Origin: Clostridium sp. CF012
GTDB lineage: Bacteria; Bacillota; Clostridia; Clostridiales; Clostridiaceae
NCBI RefSeq assembly: GCF_018861755.1
Contig: NZ_JAHLEF010000020.1
Location: 23,997 to 87,996 of the forward strand
Length of the DNA: 64,000 nucleotides
Direction of reading: 5' to 3'
Positions 36,958 through 47,900 of the stretch are shown here, piece by piece (position 1 is the stretch's first letter; every line of letters starts with the position of its first letter). Made by a program: the position numbers and the translations under genes. A model generated the notes under the pieces. The model was not told the origin of the DNA. It saw nothing but the letters and a program-made list of their open reading frames with translations, and searched no databases.

Positions 36958-37461
36958 TTATAATTTTAGACAATATAAAAATTCATCATTTTCTACTTTG
37001 TAATTTTCTCCATATATCTCTTTTATAACTTCCGCTGGCAATCTAACTCTAAGTCCTGTATTTTCAAACCCAATACTTTCATATAAAGCTTTACCCTTTA
37101 TATTTTCTGGATTAAAAGTTAAATATACTTTTTTAACAGAACCCATTTTATTAATTTCATCTAAAATTAAGTTTAATACTTTTCTTCCATATCCCATCCG
37201 TTGATGTTTTGAATCAATTAATATACTATATATCTTAATGCCCTGTACTTCCTCACACCGTCCATACATAGTAAACCCTATAATTTCTTCATCATTACAA
37301 ATAGCTTTTGTTATTATCCCCTCTTCCATTTGTGCCCATACCATAGAATACGCCACGGAATCAACAAACTTAGTAACAACTGATACTTGTTCATTTTTAT
37401 CTGGATTTAACATAACACATTTGACCCAATTATCTTTATCTATATCTCTTAAAGCTATCAT
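36958..37461 (-). CDS. GNAT acetyltransferase, BltD/spermidine-acetyltransferase-like
   Basis: 167 residues. N-terminal IALRDIDKDNWVKC, a central VQGIKIYSILIDSKHQRMGYGRKVL split at the acetyl-CoA loop QRMGYGRK, and the C-terminal NIKGKALYESIGFENTG. The layout resembles BltD/PaiA polyamine acetyltransferases. Own weak RBS and no operon partners. Substrate is a guess from family similarity. Confidence 0.78.
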   Translation of the reverse strand: MIALRDIDKDNWVKCVMLNPDKNEQVSVVTKFVDSVAYSMVWAQMEEGIITKAICNDEEIIGFTMYGRCEEVQGIKIYSILIDSKHQRMGYGRKVLNLILDEINKMGSVKKVYLTFNPENIKGKALYESIGFENTGLRVRLPAEVIKEIYGENYKVENDEFLYCLKL

Positions 37462-37700
37462 ATGTACTCACTTCTCCTTAAACAAATAATTATATATAAA
37501 CCTTAATCATGCTTGTATTATACTATATTATTAGAAACATATGAATATCCTTATGACCTCTATATTTAAAATTAACAAAGAGGTTTTTGCTAATTTTTAT
37601 AGAATTACTAATAATCACTATTTTAGAATTCAAATGGTAAAATTTGTAACGGAGGTCGATATTATGATCATTTCTAATAAAAATCAGGTAGGATACAAAA

Positions 37701-37982
37701 ATGAGTAACAGACAAGAACATATCAAAGTTGATATGGCAGAATTAAAAAATTTCAGAATTATTAGTGCATTTGTATTTATAATTTGGTTTTTCTTTGGTG
37801 GCACACTAATAAAAATCATAGGATTTCCTTATCAATGGGTTGACTTCATACTGTATTTAATTTCATATTGCATTCCCTACTTATTTTTAAAACATATACT
37901 TTATAAACTAATATATTCCAGAAGAATTAATAAGTTAGTAGGAGGTAAGGACTCAAAAAGTTATCTTCACATCGTTAAGTAA
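37701..37982 (+). CDS. Small two-TM membrane protein, unknown
   Basis: 93 residues, MSNRQEHIKVDMAELKNFRI, then two hydrophobic helices (about 21-43 and 47-66) and a basic C-terminus. AGGTAGG lies 9 nt before ATG. An ORF on the opposite strand over the same region (37523-37819) has no RBS and is less likely. Function not assigned. Confidence 0.5.
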   Translation: MSNRQEHIKVDMAELKNFRIISAFVFIIWFFFGGTLIKIIGFPYQWVDFILYLISYCIPYLFLKHILYKLIYSRRINKLVGGKDSKSYLHIVK

Positions 37983-38008
37983 GTACTATGATCTACTATT
38001 TTCCCCAA

Positions 38009-38040
38009 GTAACTGGTACCTTCTAATAAGTACCAGTTAC
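38009..38040. terminator. Stem-loop after the small membrane gene
   Basis: Perfect 11-bp arms GTAACTGGTAC (38009-38019) and GTACCAGTTAC (38030-38040) with a 10-nt loop; no strong T-run. Confidence 0.5.
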
Positions 38041-38078
38041 CTAAATTTCTAGCTTACATGAAACTGGGGTCAATCTTT

Positions 38079-38173
38079 CTACCTTTTCTTTTTTATAGGA
38101 ACTAGAATTTTTTCTCTAGCATTAGACACTCCACCACCAATTGCATATACCTTTCCTTCAATATAATCCCCAT
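38079..38173 (-). pseudogene. C-terminal remnant of a ROK-family sugar kinase
   Basis: Directly after the histidine kinase stop, the minus strand is open for about 31 codons reading DYIEGKVYAIGGGVSNAREK then ILVPIKKKR and a stop at 38081-38079. The IGGGVSNA..I..PI pattern is the end of ROK glucokinases/fructokinases. No start codon or N-terminal part exists, so this is a scar of a deleted gene, probably once part of the galactoside locus. Confidence 0.5.
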
Positions 38174-38176
38174 GGT

Positions 38177-39952
38177 TTATTTATCCATCAAGGGCAAATA
38201 AACATTAATTGTAGTCCCCACATCTACCTTACTAGTTATAGTTACCCCATAATCAGTTCCATAAAGAAGCTTGATCCTATTGTCCACATTTTTTATTCCA
38301 ATACCCGTAAAATGTTTATGCTTTGAAGTAGGAGTAGCATATAGATTTTGTAGTTGAGATTCTTCCATGCCTGTTCCATTATCTATTATTTCGCAGAGTA
38401 ATTTATTGTTTTTGGCGGATACAAATACGTGTATACGACCTTCCGCATTTCCTGGAAATGCATGGAAGAGAGCATTTTCAATAAAAGGCTGAAGTACTAG
38501 CTTTGGTAGCCTATAATTCTCACACTGCTCAAATACGTGAAAATCAACCTTTATACTATCCCCGCATCTAGTCTCATTTATAAATACATAGTTTTTTAAA
38601 TTTTCTATTTCTTGCTCTACCGTAATGGTTTCACTGGTTTCGCTAATGGTATTTTGTAAAAGTGATATGAAGGAATTTATGGTTTCGCTTGCCTTTTCTT
38701 TATCTTCCTTTAGAACCAGTAATTTAATAGAAGCTAGGGTGTTATAGATAAAATGCGGGTTAATTTGCATTTGCAGCGCAGCAAGTTCTAATTTCCTTTG
38801 CTGCTTTTGTGACATAAGTAACTTTTCAATATAATTATTTATATCATCTAACATATAGTTAAAGGAGCTGCTTAGTTTTTTTATTTCAGAACTTCCTCCT
38901 AGATTTATATGATTATTAAAGTTTCCTTCAGTTATTTTAGACATTTCTTTTACTAAAACTCTTAAGGGCTTTGTAGTTTTTCTTGTAATTACAAATAGTA
39001 TTAAAACTGAAATAGCTATTATTATCCCACAAATCAGAACTATTTCTTTTATATTATACATATCTACTAAAGCTAGTTTTGTATCTACAAGATTCACTAA
39101 ATAGAAATCGTAAATGGGCATGTATTCAGCTATTACCGTATAATTTTTATTGTCCATTTTTATATTTTTAAATTTAAGATTATCACTATTTATTTTTTTT
39201 GCTATATTAAGCAAATTTATATCTTTAGAACCGATAATACTTCCTTTATTTGAAGAAACAATAGTGCCGTCGGAAGATATTATTGCAACATCATTGCTCT
39301 TAGTTGTAAAATTTGAATAAAGCTTTTTAAATGTATTTTCATTTATACTTATATAAATCATGCCAAATTGCTGCTTTGTTCTTTGATCCTGCAATACCTT
39401 CGTAGCGATAATAACATTTTTATGCTGAGTCAAGCTATTAAATCCTGAGTTACTATATTGATATAGTAATTTATCTGGGTTTCTAAGGGAGTTTTTTGTT
39501 ATTTGATTTTCTTTTATATCCATTACAGGAGTGGTTAATAGTGCAGTGCTTCTTATAAACGTGGAATTATTAACGCCAATTAATAAAAAATCAATGTCTT
39601 TCGAATCCAAATTAGCATCATCAATTTTTAAATGCTGCTTAAGATTATATATAATATTGGATTGTTCTATTATACTAGTGTTATATGCGCTAAGATATCG
39701 TCTAAAAGCCCAACTATTGTTCACAGTATTCATAAGACTTATAATTTTATCATTTAAATCTGACGAACTCGCTCCTATTTGATTTAGTATCTTAGTGTTT
39801 GTGATACTAAAATTATTAATGAATATTTTCTTAGAAATATTCATTATTGTAACTGCAGTTATAACAGAAATAGTAATACTGCTAATTAACATAATCAGTG
39901 TTAGCTTATAAAATAAGCTATTATTTTTTAATTTATTTATAAATTTAGTCAT
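38177..39952 (-). CDS. Sensor histidine kinase, YesM-like (LytS/His_kinase PF06580 type)
   Basis: 591 residues. TM1 (about 15-38), an extracellular Cache-like sensor (about 40-290), TM2 (about 293-313), HAMP, then the His_kinase motif LQMQINPHFIYNTLASIKLL with the phosphorylated His, and a HATPase domain (LQPFIENALFHAF, DNGTGMEE, GIGIKNVDNRI). Senses an external ligand, probably through or alongside the sugar-binding protein. The stop of the response regulator is 3 bp upstream of its start. Divergent from the galactoside transport operon it likely controls. Confidence 0.9.
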   Translation of the reverse strand: MTKFINKLKNNSLFYKLTLIMLISSITISVITAVTIMNISKKIFINNFSITNTKILNQIGASSSDLNDKIISLMNTVNNSWAFRRYLSAYNTSIIEQSNIIYNLKQHLKIDDANLDSKDIDFLLIGVNNSTFIRSTALLTTPVMDIKENQITKNSLRNPDKLLYQYSNSGFNSLTQHKNVIIATKVLQDQRTKQQFGMIYISINENTFKKLYSNFTTKSNDVAIISSDGTIVSSNKGSIIGSKDINLLNIAKKINSDNLKFKNIKMDNKNYTVIAEYMPIYDFYLVNLVDTKLALVDMYNIKEIVLICGIIIAISVLILFVITRKTTKPLRVLVKEMSKITEGNFNNHINLGGSSEIKKLSSSFNYMLDDINNYIEKLLMSQKQQRKLELAALQMQINPHFIYNTLASIKLLVLKEDKEKASETINSFISLLQNTISETSETITVEQEIENLKNYVFINETRCGDSIKVDFHVFEQCENYRLPKLVLQPFIENALFHAFPGNAEGRIHVFVSAKNNKLLCEIIDNGTGMEESQLQNLYATPTSKHKHFTGIGIKNVDNRIKLLYGTDYGVTITSKVDVGTTINVYLPLMDK

Positions 39953-39955
39953 AGG

Positions 39956-41521
39956 TCAACCTCTTTTGCCATCTAAAATATTTCTTCTGAATTTACTTGG
40001 AGTAAGCTTTTTAATCTTTTTAAATACCTTACAAAAATAACTATGGTCTGAATATCCCACCATAAAACTGACTTCTGAAACTGGAATTTTTTCATTCCCC
40101 AAAAGTTCAACAGCTTTTTCAAGGCGGACTTTATTAAGATACTCACTAAACCCCTCCGCATTATGAGAGCTAAAATATGAAGATAAATAGTAGTAATTAA
40201 AATGAAATTTATTCGCCACTTGTTTAAGTGACAATTGTTCATCGTAATGATTTGAGATGTATTCCATAATTTTATTTACCATATGATCATTTAGTTTACT
40301 TTCCTCATTATTTAATAAGTAGCTTGTCTCTTTTGTTATGATATCAAGCAAATTTAATAATTCATCTGAAGATTTAGTTTCATCTATTCTTTGAAAATAT
40401 TCTAACTTCGAATTATTCATTTCCTCCATATTGAAATTAAGCTCATCTAAAATATTAATAATATTATATAGTGCATTTTCAAAAAGTGTTTTTAATTCGA
40501 ATTCATTAATGCTACAACTGACTATAGACTGGCAGATGTACTCCTTTAAATAATTTAAAGCCTTATTTATATTAAGTATATATATCTGGTCAGAATAATA
40601 CTTAAAGTCGAATTTTTCTTTCGAACTATTTTTAGGTAATTGCTCATAAGTAATAAGATTTTTACCTTTAAAGTAAAACTTATATCCAAGTAGGGGTTTG
40701 AAATTATTTATATAAATATCTTCTAATTTATATAAGGAATTAAAAAGCTTACTTACCACAAAAAATATCTCTGGAATATCCTTTGAAATTTCTAAGAGCA
40801 TGAGGTTTATTTTCTCCAAAACCACAGAATAATTTTTGACTTTTAAATTTATTATAAGTGTAAATAAATTACTTTCTGCTTCCACTTCGTAATATATTAC
40901 GTCCTTTAGACATTTATTTGCAGCTTTTGATAAAATAGATCTTAGAGATAACAAACTCATGGAATTAATGTTATTTATTTTCTTGATATTATCCCCTATA
41001 AGAAAAAAAGAATCAAGAGGAAATGTATCCTCCAGTATTTTTTCATTGAAATCGGGATAAAAGCCAGAAGTTAATTTAGTTAAAATATTGTTAATATTTA
41101 AGTTGCTTCTATTCTCAGAAGTAGGCATAATATAATTAGGTATATTACTAGCAGTGTTTTTTAAAAGCAAAATAAGCTCTTGAGGATTTAATTTCGGCTT
41201 CAGAACATAATCATTTACACCTAGTTTGAAGGTGTCTTTAACATAATTAAAATCACTATAACCGCTTAAAATAACTATTTGTATTTCAGGATATTTTGTT
41301 TTCACTATCTTTGCTAAATCTACACCGTCCATAACAGGCATAACTATATCTGAAATTAAGATGTGAGGTTTGTGCTTTTCTATAAAATCTAAAGCTTCCA
41401 TTCCATTAGAAGCTTCCCCTATTATTTCGAAGCCTTCCTTATTCCAATCCACTAGGTGTTTTAAGCCTTGTCTTAACAAATACTCATCATCTACTATTAA
41501 AATTTTACATAGGTCACTCAA
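39956..41521 (-). CDS. Response regulator with AraC-type HTH, YesN-like
   Basis: 521 residues. Receiver domain with phospho-acceptor Asp58 (ILISDIVMPVMDG) and Lys in YVLKPKLNPQ; a long linker; C-terminal AraC HTH (LSLKQVANKFHFNYYYLSSY, then VSFMVGYSDHSYFCKVFKKI). Partner of the kinase at 38177. Expected to activate the divergent operon at 41829 in response to galactosides. About 300 bp of intergenic DNA carry ACAAAAGTA/AAAAGTACAAA repeats (41638-41675) that could be its binding sites. Confidence 0.9.
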   Translation of the reverse strand: MSDLCKILIVDDEYLLRQGLKHLVDWNKEGFEIIGEASNGMEALDFIEKHKPHILISDIVMPVMDGVDLAKIVKTKYPEIQIVILSGYSDFNYVKDTFKLGVNDYVLKPKLNPQELILLLKNTASNIPNYIMPTSENRSNLNINNILTKLTSGFYPDFNEKILEDTFPLDSFFLIGDNIKKINNINSMSLLSLRSILSKAANKCLKDVIYYEVEAESNLFTLIINLKVKNYSVVLEKINLMLLEISKDIPEIFFVVSKLFNSLYKLEDIYINNFKPLLGYKFYFKGKNLITYEQLPKNSSKEKFDFKYYSDQIYILNINKALNYLKEYICQSIVSCSINEFELKTLFENALYNIINILDELNFNMEEMNNSKLEYFQRIDETKSSDELLNLLDIITKETSYLLNNEESKLNDHMVNKIMEYISNHYDEQLSLKQVANKFHFNYYYLSSYFSSHNAEGFSEYLNKVRLEKAVELLGNEKIPVSEVSFMVGYSDHSYFCKVFKKIKKLTPSKFRRNILDGKRG

Positions 41522-41778
41522 GAGTATCAGATCCTTTAAAATTATTTTATATAATTGAGTTGTATTAGTATTATTTCAGTATATAGTAATATTAACATAA
41601 TTTCAATTAATACTAGAAGCTAGCCCAATGTAAATGTATACAAAAGTAATTATAGAATCACAAAAAAGTACAAATTTGATATTTACATAAAAATATCCTT
41701 TATTAAAATAACACAAGTTTCTATAAATTTATTACTATTTCATTTTTTAAATTTGATATAAACTAAAGTTATGAATCA

Positions 41779-41792
41779 TTGAAAACGTTTAA
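41779..41792 (+). promoter_or_regulatory. CcpA cre-like site upstream of the galactoside operon
   Basis: TTGAAAACGTTTAA matches the catabolite-response element (TGWAARCGYTWNCW) at all but one position. It lies 37 bp before the binding-protein start, near or just after the promoter, a position typical of glucose repression. Confidence 0.65.
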
Positions 41793-41828
41793 TAAATAAA
41801 AAATCAAATTTAGAGGGGGATTTAAATT

Positions 41829-43133
41829 ATGAAAACCAAAAAACTAATAGCTCTTGCTTTAACTGCAATTATGACTCTTAGTATGGCTGGTTGTGCAAAG
41901 GATACTAAAAAAAGCGTTACTACAGATACCACAAACAAAAAACTTATAATATGGGCTTGGGATGGAACATTTAATGTAGTTGCTGCTAAAGAAGCAAAAG
42001 CGATTTATGAAAAGGACCATAAAGGAGTAGAAGTACAAGTAGTAGAAATGGCTCAAAACGATATTGTACAAAAATTAAATACAAATCTTAGTTCTAATAC
42101 AACGGCAGGTTTACCTAATATAGTTCTTATTGAAGATTACAGATCACAAAACTTTTTAACTTCATATCCTGATGCTTTTAAAGATATGTCTAGCAAGATT
42201 AAGTCAGAGGATTTCATGGATTATAAGCTTAAATCCGATAGTTCAAATGGGAAGCTTTATGGAGTTCCTTTTGACAGTGGCGTAGCTGCACTATTTTATA
42301 GAACAGATTTAATAGAAAAGGCTGGATATAAAAAAGAAGACATGGAAAATATAACTTGGGAAAAATTCATAGAAATTGGTAAAGCGGTAAAAGCAAAAAC
42401 TGGAAAAGCAATGCTCACCTTAGATCCTAACGATTTGGGAATATTAAGAATAATGATGCAATCAGGTGGTGAGTGGTATGTAAAAGAGGATGGTAAGACT
42501 GTAAATTTAGAAAAAAATATAGCATTAAAGGAAGGCATTAAAATATATAAACAGCTTATGGAATCAGGAATAGTAAAAGAGATTTCTGATTGGGATCAAT
42601 TTGTTGGTGCCTTCCAAAAGGGAGATGTTGCTAGTATTCCAACAGGATGCTGGATCTCAAGTTCAGTGACTAAAGCCGCAGATCAAAGTGGAAAATGGGC
42701 AGTAGCCGCAATACCAAAATTAGGGGCAGTTAAAACCTCAGTAAATGCTTCTAACATCGGAGGGGCAAGTTGGTATGTTTTAGATAAGGTTGAAGGTTCA
42801 GAACTTGCTTCAGATTTTCTTGCTACAACTTTTGGTACAAATAAAGACCTTATGAATACATTAGCCGAAAAAATTAATCTTACAAGCACTCTAAAAGCTT
42901 CTTCAACTACAACTAACTATCAAAAATCTGTTGATTTTTATGGTGGCCAAAAAATATTACTAGATTTTTCTAAATGGACCTCAGAGATACCTTCAGTAAA
43001 CTATGGATTATACACTTATAGTATAGAGGACATATTAACTGGAACAGTTCAATCTATAGTTAAGAGTGGTGTAGGTATTGATAAAGCACTTCAAGATGCA
43101 CAAAAGCAAGCAGAATCTGCTGTGGTTAAATAG
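41829..43133 (+). CDS. Sugar ABC transporter substrate-binding lipoprotein
   Basis: 434 residues. Signal peptide with lipobox SMAGC (Cys21). Family-1 solute-binding protein features: KLIIWAWDGTFNVVAAKEA, LPNIVLIEDYRS, YGVPFDSGVAALFYRTD. Expected to capture an oligosaccharide outside the cell; downstream beta- and alpha-galactosidases point to galactosides such as raffinose-type sugars or galacto-oligosaccharides (inference). GAGGGGG precedes the ATG. A stem-loop after the stop (43149-43182) likely makes this protein more abundant than the permeases. Confidence 0.88.
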   Translation: MKTKKLIALALTAIMTLSMAGCAKDTKKSVTTDTTNKKLIIWAWDGTFNVVAAKEAKAIYEKDHKGVEVQVVEMAQNDIVQKLNTNLSSNTTAGLPNIVLIEDYRSQNFLTSYPDAFKDMSSKIKSEDFMDYKLKSDSSNGKLYGVPFDSGVAALFYRTDLIEKAGYKKEDMENITWEKFIEIGKAVKAKTGKAMLTLDPNDLGILRIMMQSGGEWYVKEDGKTVNLEKNIALKEGIKIYKQLMESGIVKEISDWDQFVGAFQKGDVASIPTGCWISSSVTKAADQSGKWAVAAIPKLGAVKTSVNASNIGGASWYVLDKVEGSELASDFLATTFGTNKDLMNTLAEKINLTSTLKASSTTTNYQKSVDFYGGQKILLDFSKWTSEIPSVNYGLYTYSIEDILTGTVQSIVKSGVGIDKALQDAQKQAESAVVK

Positions 43134-43148
43134 CTGATCTTAAAACAT

Positions 43149-43182
43149 AATCCCTTGTTAATCAATGATTGACAAGGGATTA
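43149..43182 (+). terminator. Intercistronic stem-loop between binding protein and permease
   Basis: AATCCCTTGT pairs with ACAAGGGATT around a small imperfect hairpin. Such loops commonly stabilise the binding-protein mRNA and cause partial termination. Confidence 0.6.
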
Positions 43183-43206
43183 ACTTATAAAAAGGGGGCT
43201 AAGCCG

Positions 43207-44088
43207 TTGAAAAAAAACAAGTTAAATAAAAAATATGATATGGTAGGTTGGTTATTTACGTTGCCTAGCATAGTTATTATAATTTCTTTCGTTTTTTATC
43301 CTATGATACAAGCATTGATTACCTCATTAAAATCCGGTATGGGTAATAATCTGAAATTTGTAGGACTTTCTAATTATTCTAGGTTATTTACTGATAACAT
43401 ATTTCAAAAATCCGTAATTAATACTCTAATTTATTTAGTAGTGCAGGTTCCCATAATGATTCTACTGGCATTGTTTATATCTGTACTTCTAAATGATAAA
43501 AATTTAAAAGGGAAGGCTTTTTTTAGAACTGCAATATTTTTGCCATGTGTAACCTCCTTGGTAGCATATTCTGTAATATTTAAAAGCTTATTTTCAAATG
43601 ACGGGTTAATTAATAAATTGCTATTAAACATACATTTAATAACTGTGCCCATAGAATGGATTACAAGTCCCTTTTGGGCTAAAATCACTATAATCATTGC
43701 TATAACTTGGCGTTGGACTGGTTATAATATGATATTTTATTTAGCAGGACTGCAAAATATCGATCCCAGCATTTATGAAGCAGCAAAAATAGATGGAGCT
43801 TCTGGAGTTAAACAATTTTTTTATATCACTGTCCCCTTATTAAAACCAATTATTTTATTTACTACTATTATTTCGACCACCGGTACCTTGCAATTATTCG
43901 ATGAAGTAATGAATATAACTAAAGGTGGTCCTGGAAATGCGTCAACTACAATATCACAGTATATATACAATTTAAGTTTTAAATATAGTCCTAATTTTGG
44001 TTATGCAGCTGCGGTTTCATATACTATTGTAATAATGATAGTTGCATTATCCTTAATACAATTTAAAGTGGCAGGTGATGATAAATGA
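43207..44088 (+). CDS. Sugar ABC transporter permease 1
   Basis: 293 residues from TTG 43207, which has AAAGGGGG 8 nt upstream; an in-frame ATG at 43165 lies inside the stem-loop and lacks an RBS. Six TM segments, EAA loop (IYEAAKIDGASGVKQFFYIT). MalF/UgpA-like subunit. Overlaps the next permease by 4 nt (ATGA). Confidence 0.87.
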   Translation: MKKNKLNKKYDMVGWLFTLPSIVIIISFVFYPMIQALITSLKSGMGNNLKFVGLSNYSRLFTDNIFQKSVINTLIYLVVQVPIMILLALFISVLLNDKNLKGKAFFRTAIFLPCVTSLVAYSVIFKSLFSNDGLINKLLLNIHLITVPIEWITSPFWAKITIIIAITWRWTGYNMIFYLAGLQNIDPSIYEAAKIDGASGVKQFFYITVPLLKPIILFTTIISTTGTLQLFDEVMNITKGGPGNASTTISQYIYNLSFKYSPNFGYAAAVSYTIVIMIVALSLIQFKVAGDDK

Positions 44089-44903
44089 ATAAGATTAGAA
44101 ACTCATTTAAATATATATTTTTGATATTACTATCTATAATTTCTATTTTTCCATTTCTATGGATGCTTATAAGTATGACAAATGAATCAGTAGATGTTTC
44201 TAGGGGCTCATTATTACCAGGAATGCATTTAATAAAAAATATGCAGAATTTATTTAATTCTGATTTAAACTTTTCTACCGCCCTATGGAATTCGGCTAAA
44301 ATTGCGATTATTACAACAATTTTAGCATTAATAGTAGCTTCTCTTTCGGGATATGGGTTCGAAATATATAAGAATAAAGTTAGGGATAGAATTTTCCATA
44401 TACTATTACTATCTATGATGATTCCCTTTGCAGCGCTGATGATACCCTTATTTAAGATGTTTAGCAGCTTTAGTATTTTTGGGCTAGACACTGCGGCTGC
44501 AGTAATAATTCCAAGTATATCTACTGCATTTTTAATATTCTTTTTTAGACAAAATACAAAATCCTTCCCAAAGGAGATTTTAGAAGCGGGACGTATCGAT
44601 GGATTAAATGAAATTCAAATATTCACAAGAATTTATGTACCTACAATGAAGTCTACTTATGCAGCAGCTGCAATTATTACTTTTATGAGTAGTTGGAATA
44701 ATTATATGTGGCCACTTATTGCGCTTCAAAGTCCAGAAAATAGAACAGTTCCGCTAATTATTTCTACCATGGGCTCATCTTATTCTCCAGATTATGGAAT
44801 GATTATGGCTGGAATTGTAATAGCTACACTTCCAACGGCACTAGTTTTCTTTTTAATGCAAAAACATTTCGTTGCAGGAATGCTAGGTTCTGTTAAAGGA
44901 TGA
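44085..44903 (+). CDS. Sugar ABC transporter permease 2
   Basis: 272 residues, six TM segments, EAA loop LEAGRIDGLNEIQIFTRIYV and the MalG-type end QKHFVAGMLGSVKG. Partner of permease 1. No ATPase is encoded in the operon; clostridial and bacillar CUT1 importers usually share an MsmX-type ATPase encoded elsewhere. Confidence 0.88.
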   Translation: MNKIRNSFKYIFLILLSIISIFPFLWMLISMTNESVDVSRGSLLPGMHLIKNMQNLFNSDLNFSTALWNSAKIAIITTILALIVASLSGYGFEIYKNKVRDRIFHILLLSMMIPFAALMIPLFKMFSSFSIFGLDTAAAVIIPSISTAFLIFFFRQNTKSFPKEILEAGRIDGLNEIQIFTRIYVPTMKSTYAAAAIITFMSSWNNYMWPLIALQSPENRTVPLIISTMGSSYSPDYGMIMAGIVIATLPTALVFFLMQKHFVAGMLGSVKG

Positions 44904-44934
44904 TATGTTAAAAAATATGTAAGGAGATGAATTT

Positions 44935-47900
44935 ATGAATTCTAGAATTCCAAGTTTAGATTGGCTTTCTGATACATCGGTTTTCGCTGTTAACAGAATA
45001 AACGCTCATTCAGATCATAGATATTATTTGACAAAAACGGAAGAATCAATTGGAGAAATGTCTCTTAGGCAGTGTTTAAATGGAAATTGGAAATTCAGCT
45101 ATGCAATAAATCCAAGCTCTAGAATTAAAGATTTTTATAAACCTGAATTTGATTGCCATTGTTTTAAGGATATACAAGTTCCTGCACATATCCAGCTTCA
45201 AGGTTATGATAAACCTCAATATATAAACACCATGTATCCTTGGGATGGACATAGCGATTTATTACCACCGGAAATATCAGAAGAATATAATCCTGTAGGA
45301 AGCTACGTAAAGTATTTTACTATTAATGAAAATATTAGTGGAAAGCCTGTATATATTTCCTTTCAAGGGGTGGAAACCGCATTTTACCTTTGGTTAAATG
45401 GTGAATTTGTAGGCTATAGTGAGGATAGCTTTACACCAGCTGAGTTTGATTTAAGTAGCTATATTAAAGAAGGAGAAAATAAGCTGGCCCTAGAGGTGTA
45501 TAAAAGATCCACAGGAAGCTGGCTTGAAGACCAGGATTTTTGGCGTTTTTCAGGAATTTTTAGGGAGGTATATTTATATACTATTCCAAAAACTCATATT
45601 CAAGACTTATTTGTAAAAACGGACTTAGATAAGTCTTATAAAAATGCAGTTTTAAGGTTGGATTTAAATATTGTGGGCGACCTTAATTCTACTATAGATT
45701 TAGAGCTCTTGGATAAAGCTTGCGCAGTGGTAGCAAAAAATACAGGTACCTCCACAGAAAATAGCATGTTTTTAGCCCTAAATGTTAACAAAGTTGAGCT
45801 TTGGAGTGCTGAGAATCCATACCTTTACACCCTCTCTGCTGTCATTCGAGACGCTTCTGGCATCATTGTAGAGGTCACTACACAAAAGATTGGCTTTAGA
45901 AGTTTTGAAATAATAAATAAGGTTATGCACATAAATGGTAAGCGCATAATATTTAAGGGAATAAATCGTCATGAATTTAACGCCAGAAGTGGTAGGGCTA
46001 TAACTAAAGAAGATATGCTATGGGATATAAAATTCTTAAAACAAAACAATATAAATGCAGTGAGAACCTCCCATTATCCAAATCAAAGCTATTGGTATGA
46101 GCTTTGTGATGAATATGGAATATATTTAATAGATGAATGCAACTTAGAAACTCATGGTTCTTGGCAAAAGATGGGCAAAATCAAACCTGATTGGGTTATT
46201 CCTGGTAGTAAAAAGCAGTGGTTAGACATTATACTTGATAGAGCAATTTCAATGGTAGAAAGGGATAAGAATCATCCCTCAATTTTGATATGGTCTTGTG
46301 GAAATGAATCCTTTGGTGGAGAAAATATATACAAGATGTCTGAGTATTTTAGAGAGAAAGATCCTTCAAGATTAGTTCATTATGAGGGTGTATTCCAGGA
46401 TAGGAGTTTTAATGATACTAGTGATATGGAGAGCAGAATGTATGCTAAGGTTTTTGAAATTGAAGAGTATTTAAATAACTCTCCAGAAAAACCATATATA
46501 AGCTGTGAATACATGCATGCCATGGGTAATTCTTGTGGAGCAATGTTTAAATACGTGGAACTAGAAAGCAAATTTCAGCTTTACCAAGGTGGTTTTATTT
46601 GGGACTATATAGATCAGTTTCTAATTAAAAAGGATAGATTAGATCAGGAAGTTTTGGCTTATGGAGGAGATTTCGATGATAGACCCACGGATTACAATTT
46701 CTGTGGTAATGGTATTGTTTATGCAGATAGGAAACCCTCTCCAAAGGTACAGGAGGTAAAAAAACTTTATGCAAATTTAAAATTAATTGGGGACAGAACT
46801 GGAGTAACAATTAAAAATGAAAACCTGTTTATAGATACCTCTGATTACATTTTAGAGTATTCCTTAGCTTTTAATGGAAGTGAAATTTATAAGGATTTTA
46901 TTGCAGTTATTGTTGACGCTGGCCAGCATATGCATATAAATCTTAATCTCCCCGAGGTAAATACCTTTGGAGAATATATATTGAATACTTCCTTCAAACT
47001 TAAAAATAGTAATATTTGGGCAGAGGCAGGACATGTGGTAGCCTTTGATCAATATATTTTTGAACTAGAGGGCGCCCTCCCTACTAAAAAGTTTACTAAT
47101 CCTCAAGTTGTTTATGGCGATGTAAATATTGGGGTTAAAAATGAGGATTTTAGTGTTTTATTTTCAAAACAAGAAGGTGGAATTGTATCTCTTAGGTATG
47201 AAAGCGCAGAAATGATAACGCGAACGCCGATGCCTATTTATTGGAGAGCTATGACGGATAATGACAAGGGAGCTAGTCATGGTTATAGGTGTGGACAATG
47301 GCTTCAAGCCAGTATGTTCCAACGCTGCATAGATGTTCGTGTAATTGAACATGAATTCTCTATTACTGTAGAATATACATATGCACTTTTAGCTACAATG
47401 AAAAGTGAAGTAAAAGTGTCCTATACTGTATATTCAAATGGTGAAATTAAAGTAGCTTGTGATTATAAAGGAATCAAAGGCCTACCTGAGCTTCCAATAT
47501 TCGGAATGGCATTTAAATTATCCTCTGATTATGATAATTTCAAATGGTATGGCCTAGGACCTGAAGAGAATTATATAGACAGGCTTCATGGAGCTTCACT
47601 AGGAATTCATAAAAAATCTGTAAAAGAAAATGTTGCAGGTTATATTGTACCTCAGGAAAGTGGAAACCGTACTTGCGTTAGATGGGCGAAGATAAAAGAT
47701 AAAAATGGATTTGGTATTGAGTTTGAAGCTATTAACTCCCCTTTTGAACTTGGAGTATCTCCATATACCGCTTTTGAGCTTCAAAATGCATTGCATCACA
47801 ATGAACTCCCAAACATAAATTATACAGTAGTAACCATTGCCGCAAAGCAGATGGGAATAGGTGGGGATGATAGCTGGGGAGCACCAGTACACAAGGAATA

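Noticed and set aside
37523..37819. 98-codon minus-strand ORF
   Set aside because: Overlaps the plus-strand small membrane gene at 37701, which has the better RBS; the minus ORF has none and runs through intergenic DNA.
43165..43206. ATG start for sugar permease 1
   Set aside because: Lies inside the intercistronic stem-loop without an RBS; the TTG at 43207 has AAAGGGGG at 8 nt.
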